This document shows, piece by piece, positions 1-11,200 of a stretch of DNA of 64,000 nt. The stretch covers positions 57,488,103 through 57,552,102 of the forward strand of contig JAVIAB010000059.1 in NCBI GenBank assembly GCA_032433765.1, written 5' to 3'. Source of the stretch: Megaustenia siamemsis. Taxonomy: Eukaryota > Mollusca > Gastropoda > Stylommatophora > Ariophantidae. The notes below the pieces were generated by a model that ran no database searches, was not told where the DNA came from, and saw only the letters and a program-made list of their open reading frames with translations. A program made the translations under genes and the position numbers. How positions within the stretch are numbered: position 1 is the stretch's first letter; each line of letters starts with the position of its first letter.

Positions 1-823
1 CGCCACAGCCTATGGAGCGCTTCCTGTCCTGATGCCTATGTCGAACCTCTAGACTATCCAATCACTGAATATAGAGTACTGGTTTGTTCAGTTGCCATAT
101 TATGCCTAATTTATTTGTGGCTCAGTTTTTTGTAAATTCATGGCTTGAAGGTTCACACAGTTTCTGAATACAGGTACCAAAGATTTATCCTGGTGTTGTA
201 CCTATTATATCACTCATAAAATCTGCCTGTGGTCACTGAAATATGGACTCTAACATCATAGTCCCCATGTGGCTTTGAGGGAAGCGTTATTTACTTCTTC
301 CTCCCATTACCTTGAGGGGTGTTGTGACACCACTGACAATCTTAGTCAACCTTTTCCATTTATCACTATCTCCAATCATTCTTTGGGACTCTGCAAGGTC
401 AAGGTTTGTCCATTCTTTGATGTTATCTTTCCATCTCTTTCTCTGTCTTCTCCTTATTTACTTAATTTTAGTAAATTTGTTTTGGGATAAGAGTCACACC
501 TGGCACTATGTTAGCAGAATGGTGGACCAGATACTTTCTATTTCAGAGGCGAAAAGCTAAATTTAGTAACTTAAAAGTGTTCTATGATCAAACAAGCGAA
601 ACCTCACCTCTATTCAGTGCAGACCAGAAATTGTGACTAATACTCACCAATGAGAATTGTGACTTGCTGACAAGGACTGGTATGTAAAATATAAATCCTT
701 GCTTTTATTCTGATTATGTATGCCTTTAACAATCATATACAGCTCTTTTTTTAAAATGAGTAACAACTAAAATATGAGCAGAAAATATAAAAGTTATATC
801 TGTGTTATTTCTTGTTTGTGAAG
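1..823. other. Intron (3' part), with one antisense LINE fragment
   Basis: Intron upstream of the first visible exon. Apart from the LINE fragment at 278-480 I see no supported feature in it. The sequence is AT-rich and unique-looking. Confidence 0.6.
278..480 (-). mobile_element. LINE fragment, 3' end (family C)
   Basis: Read on the - strand it gives the typical end of a non-LTR retrotransposon protein (NIKEWTN, ESQRMIGD, a basic W-K, VSGV). Related copies lie at 28245-28425 and 50640-50880. Heavily truncated at its 5' end. Confidence 0.7.
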
Positions 824-965
824 GATGTCTTGCCTGCAATTGTAATGGCCATGGCGACGTCAGCTTGGGTGAGTGTGAAAGCAAGAAAGGGCATTGTTTC
901 TGCACTGGCAACACTCAGGGCACTTTTTGTGAGCAGTGCAAACCAGGTTACTATGGAAACCCAAG
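824..965 (+). CDS. megf8: MEGF8-like exon 1 of window: laminin-type EGF module
   Basis: The acceptor is a T-rich tract ending GTGAAG at 823, and the donor is AG|GTAACT at 966. The reading frame has TGT at 826-828, and the exon enters after one base of a codon. It encodes eight cysteines in laminin-EGF spacing (C-x2-C-x-C, then C, C-x-C, C-x2-C) and ends with the typical GYYGNPR turn. The exon leaves two bases that pair with the first base of the next exon to make Arg. The acceptor is read from the sequence; the upstream exon lies outside the window. Confidence 0.9.
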
Positions 966-1084
966 GTAACTTTTGGTGCTGTCTTTTATGTTTCAGTTAA
1001 AGTGTGAATGTTGCTCATCATTGATGTTAATAGTTTATGATAAGTATTTTCTAGAGTATTAAAGTAATTAGAATCAGAATATAG

Positions 1085-1515
1085 CTAAAGCAGCAATGTC
1101 ATTCAAAAGCCTTGAGAAGATGTGGAAATCAAAACTCATCAGCACAAACACAAAACTTAGACTATTCAAATCAAATGTACTATCAACCCTTACATATGCA
1201 TGTGAGAGCTGGAAAACAACAAGAGACATAGAAACAAAGTTGAATGCATTTGAAAATAAATGTTTAAGGAAAATACTAGGTATAGCATGGAACAAATTAA
1301 AACAAATGAGGAAATTAAACTGCTAATCAATCATTAATATCATCAGTAATCAAGAAAAGACGTTTGACATATGTCAGACATGTGATGAGAAGAGATAATA
1401 ACCGAATAGCAAAGCAAGCCCTCATGTGGGAAACAACAGGTAGGAGAAAAGAGGCCGACCCAGAGAGAGACGCTGCGAAGAACATTGATCAGAGCGGCAA
1501 AAGCAGTAGGGATCG
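1085..1515 (+). mobile_element. LINE fragment, C-terminal region of ORF2 (family L1)
   Basis: It encodes TYACESWKTTRDIETKLNAF and CLRKILGIAWN, then after a frame break a pattern of GHVMRR, RIAKQAL and RKRGRPRE. These are typical of the region after the reverse transcriptase in non-LTR retrotransposons. Stops and frame changes show it is dead. Antisense relatives lie at 34535-35040 and 39860-40320. It sits in the exon 1/2 intron. The clade is not assigned. Confidence 0.8.
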
Positions 1516-1519
1516 ACTC

Positions 1520-1738
1520 TTAATGCACACAAGTGCATAAGGGTCCTACTCCTGTATTTCACCATTGTCTGAGAGCGCTAGATATCAGATATCACTACCC
1601 AGAGACCAGGGGGGGGGATAAGGCCATAAAGGAACCATGGATTCAACGTGAAAAATTCTCACCACATGTGGTGGGATTCAAACACAAGATCTTTCTGTGC
1701 AGAGGCCAATGTCTTACCACTAGACCACACAGACCTCA
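1520..1738 (-). repeat. tRNA-derived SINE (family D)
   Basis: On the - strand it begins near 1738 with a tRNA-like head. A box A-like TGGTCTAGTGG and a box B-like GTTTGAATCCC lie about 40 bases apart. The body contains CTGGTCTCTGGGTAG in the same sense. A second copy (29405-29576 and 29904-29937) shares head and body, and 37905-37965 is a body fragment. Confidence 0.72.
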
Positions 1739-1905
1739 AATTGTTACTCAAATTTTTGCTAAACAGAAAAAACGGCATGTGCTTGTCAGTCAATCTGATC
1801 ATTTTATTTCAAGTAATTTGTTTTTATAAGTGATTCTAGATTTGTTGGACAAATTTGTGTGCATTTCCTTTCATGTACACTTCTTTTTACACTTGCTTTT
1901 AACAG

Positions 1906-2133
1906 AGATGGTGGACGATGCTACCTGAAGTGTGACAATCGAGTGTTTGTGACAAATGTGACAGAAGGGCATTAGGATCACACCGAGGCACAGGGGTTGA
2001 AGAGCCAGAGCGTGCCTACTGCCTATGGGTGCTGACGGTGTTTGCTGATATCCAGCATGTGGCCACAGACAGTGAGATTGTCCCCACTTTGTCCTTGACA
2101 ATGGAAGGAGATATGGCGATAGAATGTGGCCAG
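1906..2133 (+). CDS. megf8: MEGF8-like exon 2: start of second CUB region, with a one-base frame break
   Basis: The acceptor is TTTTAACAG|AG at 1905 and the donor CAG|GTAAAC at 2134. The first part reads DGGRCYLKC and FVTNVT, then hits TAG at 1973. From about 1969 another frame carries on as ALGSHRG, AYCLWVL and LSLTMEGD, which matches the MEGF8 family (ALGS, YC-W). Adding one base to the G run at 1967-1969 joins the two parts. It also makes the exon end in phase 0, which exon 3 requires. I therefore read the break as a lost G, probably an assembly error. It carries one N-glycosylation site (NVT). Confidence 0.86.
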
Positions 2134-2261
2134 GTAAACGTTATAAGAAATATAAACAGTTCATACAACAAGTGATTGTTTAGCAGATGTATTTCAGTGA
2201 ACTCCAAGCAGATTCAAACATGTTCATTCTTTTATAGCACATGGTAGCAAGCTTTCATGCC

Positions 2262-5200
2262 AGTGGTGTGTGTTGTATGTTGGTGAAACACAATTCTGTG
2301 TTCATTGTTTCTTGTTGGTTGTGAGAGGTGATAGTTGTATGTTGGTGAAACACAATTCTGTGTTCATTGTTTCTTGTTGGTTGTGAGAGGTGATAGTTGT
2401 ATGTTGATGAAACACAATTCTGTGTTCATTGTTTCTTGTTGGTTGTGAGAGGTGATAGTTGTATGTTGGTGAAACACAATTCTGTGCTGGTTGTTTCTTG
2501 TTGGTTGTGAGAGGTGATAGTTGTATGTTGGTGAAACACAATTCTGTGTTCATTGTTTCTTGTTGGTTGTGAGAGGTGATAGTTGTATGTTGATGAAACA
2601 CAATTCTGTGTTCATTGTTTCTTGTTGGTTGTGAGAGGTCATAGTTGTATGTTGGTGAAACACAATTCTGTGTTCATTGTTTCTTGTTGGTTGTGAGAGG
2701 TGATAGTTGTATGTTGATGAAACACAATTCTGTGTTCATTGTTTCTTGTTGGTTGTGAGAGGTGATAGTTGTATGTTGATGAAACACAATTCTGTGTTCA
2801 TTGTTTCTTGTTGGTTGTGAGAGGTGATAGTTGTATGTTGATGAAACACAATTCTGTGTTCATTGTTTCTTGTTGGTTGTGAGAGGTCATAGTTGTATGT
2901 TGGTGAAACACAATTCTGTGTTCATTGTTTCTTGTTGGTTGTGAGAGGTGATAGTTGTATGTTGGTGAAAACACAATTCTGTGTTCATTGTTTCTTGTTG
3001 GTTGTGAGAGGTCATAGTTGTATGTTGATGAAACACAATTCTGTGTTCATTGTTTCTTGTTGGTTGTGAGAGGTGATAGTTGTATGTTGATGAAACACAA
3101 TTCTGTGTTCATTGTTTCTTGTTGGTTGTGAGAGGTGATAGTTGTATGTTGATGAAACACAATTCTGTGTTCATTGTTTCTTGTTGGTTGTGAGAGGTCA
3201 TAGTTGTATGTTGATGAAACACAATTCTGTGTTCATTGTTTCTTGTCGGTTGTGAGAGGTCATAGTTGTATGTTGATGAAACACAATTCTGTGTTCATTG
3301 TTTCTTGTTGGTTGTGAGAGGTGATAGTTATATGTTGATGAAACACAATTCTGTGTCATTGTTTCTTGTTGGTTGTGAGAGGTGATAGTTGTATGTTGGT
3401 GAAACACAATTCTATGTTCATTGTTTCTTGTTGGTTGTGAGAGGTGATAGTTGTATGTTGATGAAACACAATTCTGTGTTCATTGTTTCTGGTTGGTTGT
3501 GAGAGGTGATAGTTGTATGTTGATGAAACACAATTCTGTGTTCATTGTTTCTTGTTGGTTGTGAGAGGTCATAGTTGTATGTTGGTGAAACACAATTCTG
3601 TGTTCATTGTTTCTTGTTGGTTGTGAGAGGTGATAGTTGTATGTTGATGAAACACAATTCTGTGTTCATTGTTTCTTGTTGGTTGTGAGAGGTGATAGTT
3701 GTATGTTGATGAAACACAATTCTGTGTTCATTGTTTCTTGTTGGTTGTGAGAGGTGATAGTTGTATGTTGATGAAACACAATTCTGTGTTGGTTGTTTCT
3801 TGTTGGTTGTGAGAGGTGATAGTTGTATGTTGATGAAACACAATTCTGTGTTCATTGTTTCTTGTTGGTTGTGAGAGGTCATAGTTGTATGTTGATGAAA
3901 CACAATTCTGTGCTGGTGTTTCTTGTTGGTTGTGAGAGGTCATAGTTGTATGTTGATGAAACACAATTCTGTGTCATTGTTTCTTGTTGGTTGTGAGAGG
4001 TCATAGTTGTATGTTGATGAAACACAATTCTGTGTTCATTGTTTCTTGTTGGTTGTGAGAGGTGATAGTTGTATGTTGATGAAACACAATTCTGTGTTCA
4101 TTGTTTCTTGTTGGTTGTGAGAGGTCATAGTTGTATGTTGATGAAACACAATTCTGTGTTGGTTGTTTCTTGTTGGTTGTGAGAGGTGATAGTTGTATGT
4201 TGATGAAACACAATTCTGTGTTCATTGTTTCTTGTTGGTTGTGAGAGGTCATAGTTGTATGTTGATGAAACACAATTCTGTGTTGGTGTTTCTTGTTGGT
4301 TGTGAGAGGTCATAGTTGTATGTTGATGAAACACAATTCTGTGTTCATTTGTTCTTGTGGTTGTGAGAGGTCATAGTTGTATGTTGATGAAACACAATTC
4401 TGTGTTCATTGTTTCTTGTTGGTTGTGAGAGGTGATAGTTGTATGTTGATGAAACACAATTCTGTGTTGGTTGTTTCTTGTGGTTGTGAGAGGTGATAGT
4501 TGTATGTTGATGAAACACAATTCTGTGTTCATTGTTTCTTGTTGGTTGTGAGAGGTGATAGTTGTATGTTGATGAAACACAATTCTGTGTTCATTGTTTC
4601 TTGTTGGTTGTGAGAGGTGATAGTTGTATGTTGATGAAACACAATTCTGTGTTGGTTGTTTCTTGTTGGTTGTGAGAGGTGATAGTTGTATGTTGATGAA
4701 ACACAATTCTGTGCTGGTTGTTTCTTGTTGGTTGTGAGAGGTGATAGTTGTATGTTGATGAAACACAATTCTGTGTTCATTGTTTCTTGTTGGTTGTGAG
4801 AGGTGATAGTTGTATGTTGATGAAACACAATTCTGTGTTCATTGTTTCTTGTTGGTTGTGAGAGGTGATAGTTGTATGTTGATGAAACACAATTCTGTGT
4901 TCATGTTTCTTGTTGGTTGTGAGAGGTCATAGTTGTATGTTGGTGAAACACAATTCTGTGTTCATTGTTTCTTGTTGGTTGTGAGAGGTGATAGTTGTAT
5001 GTTGATGAAACACAATTCTGCTGGTTGTTTTTGTTGGTTGTGAGAGGTGATAGTTGTATGTTGGTGAAACACAATTCTGTGTTCATTGTTTCTTGTTGGT
5101 TGTGAGAGGTGATAGTTGTATGTTGATGAAACACAATTCTGTGTTGGTTGTTTCTTGTTGGTTGTGAGAGGTGATAGTTGTATGTTGATGAAACACAATT

Positions 5201-8200
5201 CTGTGTTCATTGTTTCTTGTTGGTTGTGAGAGGTGATAGTTGTATGTTGATGAAACACAATTCTGTGTTCATTGTTTCTTGTTGGTTGTGAGAGGTCATA
5301 GTTGTATGTTGATGAAACACAATTCTGTGTGGTTGTTTCTTGTTGGTTGTGAGAGGTGATAGTTGTATGTTGATGAAACACAATTCTGTGTTCATTGTTT
5401 CTTGTTGGTTGTGAGAGGTGATAGTTGTATGTTGATGAAACACAATTCTGTGCTGGTGTTTCTTGTTGGTTGTGAGAGGTGATAGTTGTATGTTGATGAA
5501 ACACAATTCTGTGTTCATTGTTTCTTGTTGGTTGTGAGAGGTGATAGTTGTATGTTGATGAAACACAATTCTGTGTTCATTGTTTCTTGTTGGTTGTGAG
5601 AGGTCATAGTTGTATGTTGATGAAACACAATCTGTGTTCATTGTTTCTTGTTGGTTGTGAGAGGTGATAGTTGTATGTTGATGAAACACAATTCTGTGTT
5701 CATTGTTTCTTGTTGGTTGTGAGAGGTGATAGTTGTATGTTGATGAAACACAATTCTGTGTTCATTGTTTCTTGTTGGTTGTGAGAGGTGATAGTTGTAT
5801 GTTGATGAAACACAATTCTGTGTTCATTGTTTCTTGTTGGTTGTGAGAGGTGATAGTTGTATGTTGATGAAACACAATTCTGTGTTCATTGTTTCTTGTT
5901 GGTTGTGAGAGGTGATAGTTGTATGTTGATGAAACACAATTCTGTGTTCATTGTTTCTGTTGGTTGTGAGAGGTGATAGTTGTATGTTGATGAAACACAA
6001 TTCTGTGTTCATTGTTTCTTGTTGGTTGTGAGAGGTGATAGTTGTATGTTGATGAAAACACAATTCTGTGTTCATTGTTTCTTGTTGGTTGTGAGAGGTG
6101 ATAGTTGTATGTTGAGAAACACAATTCTGTGTTCATTGTTTCTTGTTGGTTGTGAGAGGTCATAGTTGTATGTTGATGAAACACAATTCTGTGTTCATTG
6201 TTTCTTGTTGGTTGTGAGAGGTGATAGTGTATGTTGATGAAACACAATTCTGTGTTGGTTGTTTCTTGTTGGTTGTGAGAGGTGATAGTTGTATGTTGAT
6301 GAAACACAATTCTGTGTCATTGTTTCTTGTGGTTGTGAGAGGTGATAGTTGTATGTTGATGAAACACAATTCTGTGTCATTGTTTCTTGTTGGTTGTGAG
6401 AGGTCATAGTTGTATGTTGATGAAACACAATTCTGTGCTGGTGTTTCTTGTTGGTTGTGAGAGGTGGTAGTTGTATGTTGATGAAACACAATTGTGTTCA
6501 TTGTTTCTTGTTGGTTGTGAGAGGTGATAGTTGTATGTTGATGAAACACAATTCTGTGTTCATTGTTTCTTGTGGTTGTGAGAGGTGATAGTTTTATGTT
6601 GATGAAACACAATTCTGTGTTCATTGTTCTTGTTGGTTGTGAGAGGTGATAGTTGTATGTTGATGAAACACAATTCTGTGTTCATGTGTTTCTTGTGGTT
6701 GTGAGAGGTCATAGTTGTATGTTGATGAAACACAATTCTGTGTTGTTGTTTCTTGTTGGTTGTGAGAGGTGATAGTTGTATGTTGATGAAACACAATTCT
6801 GTGTTCATGTTTCTTGTTGTTGTGAGAGGTGATAGTTGTATGTTGATGAAACACAATTCTGTGTTCATTGTTTCTTGTGGTTGTGAGAGGTGATAGTTGT
6901 ATGTTGATGAAACACAATTCTGTGTTCATTGTTTCTTGTTGGTTGTGAGAGGTGATAGTTGTATGTTGATGAAACACAATTCTGTGCTCATTGTTTCTTG
7001 TTGGTTGTGAGAGGTGATAGTTGTATGTTGATGAAACACAATTCTGTGTTCATTGTTTCTTGTTGGTTGTGAGAGGTCATAGTTGTATGTTGATGAAACA
7101 CAATTCTGTGTTCATTGTTTCTTGTTGGTTGTGAGAGGTGATAGTTGTATGTTGATGAAACACAATTCTGTGTTCATTGTTTCTTGTTGGTTGTGAGAGG
7201 TGATAGTTGTATGTTGATGAAACACAATTCTGTGTCATTGTTTCTTGTTGGTTCTTGTGAGAGGTGATAGTTGTATGTTGGTGAAACACAATTCTGTGCT
7301 GGTTGTTTCTTGTTGGTTGTGAGAGGTGATAGTTGTATGTTGATGAAACACAATTCTGTGTTCATGTTTCTTGTTGGTTGTGAGAGGTGATAGTTGTATG
7401 TTGATGAAACACAATTCTGTGTTCATTGTTTCTTGTTGGTTGTGAGAGGTGATAGTTGTATGTTGATGAAACACAATTCTGGTTCATTGTTTCTTGTTGG
7501 TTGTGAGAGGTGATAGTTGTATGTTGATGAAACACAATTCTGTGTTCATTGTTTCTTGTTGGTTGTGAGAGGTATAGTTGTATGTTGATGAAACACAATT
7601 CTGTGTTGGTGTTTCTTGTTGGTTGTGAGAGGTGATAGTTGTATGTTGATGAAACACAATTCTGTGTTCATTGTTTCTTGTTGGTTGTGAGAGGTGATAG
7701 TTGTATGTTGATGAAACACAATTCTGTGTTCATTGTTTCTTGTTGGTTGTGAGAGGTGATAGTGTTGGATCCTTATTGTATTTGTATGTTGATGAAACAC
7801 AATTGTGTTCATTGTTTCTTGTTGGTTGTGAGAGGTGATAGTTGTATGTTGATGAAACACAATTCTGTGTTCATTGTTTCTTGTTGGTTGTGAGAGGTGA
7901 TAGTTGTATGTTGATGAAACACAATTCTGTGTTCATTGTTTCTTGTTGGTTGTGAGAGGTGATAGTTGTATGTTGATGAAACACAATTCTGTGTTCATTG
8001 TTTCTTGTTGGTTGTGAGAGGTGATAGTTGTATGTTGATGAAACACAATTCTGTGTTCATTGTTTCTTGTTGGTTGTGAGAGGTGATAGTTGTATGTTGA
8101 TGAAACACAATTCTGTGTTCATTGTTTCTTGTTGGTTGTGAGAGGTCATAGTTGTATGTTGATGAAACACAATTCTGTGTTCATTGTTTCTTGTTGGTTG

Positions 8201-11200
8201 TGAGAGGTGATAGTTGTATGTTGATGAAACACAATTCTGTGTTCATTGTTTCTTGTTGGTTGTGAGAGGTGATAGTTGTATGTTGATGAAACACAATTCT
8301 GTGTTCATTGTTTCTTGTTGGTTGTGAGAGGTGATAGTTGTATGTTGATGAAACACAATTCTGTGTTCATTGTTTCTTGTTGGTTGTGAGAGGTGATAGT
8401 TGTATGTTGATGAAACACAATTCTGTGTTCATTGTTTCTTGTTGGTTGTGAGAGGTGATAGTTGTATGTTGATGAAACACAATTCTGTGTTCATTGTTTC
8501 TTGTTGGTTGTGAGAGGTCATAGTTGTATGTTGATGAAACACAATTCTGTGTTCATTGTTTCTTGTTGGTTGTGAGAGGTGATAGTTGTATGTTGATGAA
8601 ACACAATTCTGTGTTCATTGTTTCTTGTTGGTTGTGAGAGGTGATAGTTGTATGTTGATGAAACACAATTCTGTGTTCATTGTTTCTTGTTGGTTGTGAG
8701 AGGTGATAGTTGTATGTTGATGAAACACAATTCTGTGTTCATTGTTTCTTGTTGGTTGTGAGAGGTGATAGTTGTATGTTGATGAAACACAATTCTGTGT
8801 TCATTGTTTCTTGTTGGTTGTGAGAGGTGATAGTTGTATGTTGATGAAACACAATTCTGTGTTCATTGTTTCTTGTTGGTTGTGAGAGGTGATAGTTGTA
8901 TGTTGATGAAACACAATTCTGTTCATTGTTTCTTGTTGGTTGTGAGAGGTGATAGTTGTATGTTGATGAAACACAATTCTGTGTTCATTGTTTCTTGTTG
9001 GTTGTGAGAGGTGATAGTTGTATGTTGATGAAACACAATTCTGTGCTGGTTGTTTCTTGTTGGTTGTGAGAGGTGATAGTTGTATGTTGATGAAACACAA
9101 TTCTGTGTTCATTGTTTCTTGTTGGTTGTGAGAGGTGATAGTTGTATGTTGATGAAACACAATTCTGTGTTCATTGTTTCTTGTTGGTTGTGAGAGGTGA
9201 TAGTTGTATGTTGATGAAACACAATTCTGTGTTCATTGTTTCTTGTTGGTTGTGAGAGGTGATAGTTGTATGTTGATGAAACACAATTCTGTGTTCATTG
9301 TGTTCTTGTTGGTTGTGAGAGGTGATAGTTGTATGTTGATGAAACACAATTCTGTGTTCATTGTTTCTTGTTGGTTGTGAGAGGTGATAGTTGTATGTTG
9401 ATGAAACACAATTCTGTGTTCATTGTTTCTTGTTGGTTGTGAGAGGTGATAGTTGTATGTTGATGAAACACAATTCTGTGTTCATTGTTTCTTGTTGGTT
9501 GTGAGAGGTCATAGTTGTATGTTGATGAAACACAATTCTGTGTTCATTGTTTCTTGTTGGTTGTGAGAGGTGATAGTTGTATGTTGATGAAACACAATTC
9601 TGTGTTCATTGTTTCTTGTTGGTTGTGAGAGGTGATAGTTGTATGTTGATGAAACACAATTCTGTGTTCATTGTTTCTTGTTGGTTGTGAGAGGTGATAG
9701 TTGTATGTTGATGAAACACAATTCTGTGTTCATTGTTTCTTGTTGGTTGTGAGAGGTGATAGTTGTATGTTGATGAAACACAATTCTGTGTTCATTGTTT
9801 CTTGTCGGTTGTGAGAGGTGATAGTTGTATGTTGATGAAACACAATTCTGTGCTGGTTGTTTCTTGTTGGTTGTGAGAGGTGATAGTTGTATGTTGATGA
9901 AACACAATTCTGTGTTCATTGTTTCTTGTTGGTTGTGAGAGGTCATAGTTGTATGTTGATGAAACACAATTCTGTGCTGGTTGTTTCTTGTTGGTTGTGA
10001 GAGGTGATAGTTGTATGTTGATGAAACACAATTCTGTGTTCATTGTTTCTTGTTGGTTGTGAGAGGTGATAGTTGTATGTTGATGAAACACAATTCTGTG
10101 TTCATTGTTTCTTGTTGGTTGTGAGAGGTGATAGTTGTATGTTGATGAAACACAATTCTGTGTTCATTGTTTCTTGTTGGTTGTGAGAGGTCATAGTTGT
10201 ATGTTGATGAAACACAATTCTGTGTTCATTGTTTCTTGTTGGTTGTGAGAGGTGATAGTTGTATGTTGATGAAACACAATTCTGTGCTGGTTGTTTTTGT
10301 TGGTTGTGAGAGGTGATAGTTGTATGTTGGTGAAACACAATTCTGTGTTCATTGTTTCTTGTTGGTTGTGAGAGGTGATAGTTGTATGTTGATGAAACAC
10401 AATTCTGTGTTCATTGTTTCTTGTTGGTTGTGAGAGGTGATAGTTGTATGTTGATGAAACACAATTCTGTGTTCATTGTTTCTTGTTGGTTGTGAGAGGT
10501 CATAGTTGTATGTTGATGAAACACAATTCTGTGTTCATTGTTTCTTGTTGGTTGTGAGAGGTCATAGTTGTATGTTGATGAAACACAATTCTGTGCTGGT
10601 TGTTTCTTGTTGGTTGTGAGAGGTGATAGTTGTATGTTGATGAAACACAATTCTGTGTTCATTGTTTCTTGTTGGTTGTGAGAGGTGATAGTTGTATGTT
10701 GATGAAACACAATTCTGTGCTGGTTGTTTCTTGTTGGTTGTGAGAGGTGATAGTTGTATGTTGATGAAACACAATTCTGTGTTCATTGTTTCTTGTTGGT
10801 TGTGAGAGGTGATAGTTGTATGTTGATGAAACACAATTCTGTGTTCATTGTTTCTTGTTGGTTGTGAGAGGTCATAGTTGTATGTTGATGAAACACAATT
10901 CTGTGTTCATTGTTTCTTGTTGGTTGTGAGAGGTGATAGTTGTATGTTGATGAAACACAATTCTGTGTTCATTGTTTCTTGTTGGTTGTGAGAGGTGATA
11001 GTTGTATGTTGATGAAACACAATTCTGTGTTCATTGTTTCTTGTTGGTTGTGAGAGGTGATAGTTGTATGTTGATGAAACACAATTCTGTGTTCATTGTT
11101 TCTTGTTGGTTGTGAGAGGTGATAGTTGTATGTTGATGAAACACAATTCTGTGTTGGTTGTTTCTTGTTGGTTGTGAGAGGTGATAGTTGTATGTTGATG

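Noticed and set aside
1..110. An upstream exon at the window start
   Set aside because: A short open frame exists, but there is no matching acceptor and no family motif.
2300..2362. Hammerhead-like core in the 62-bp unit (GTTGATGAAAC)
   Set aside because: The conserved boxes overlap each other and no stems can form.
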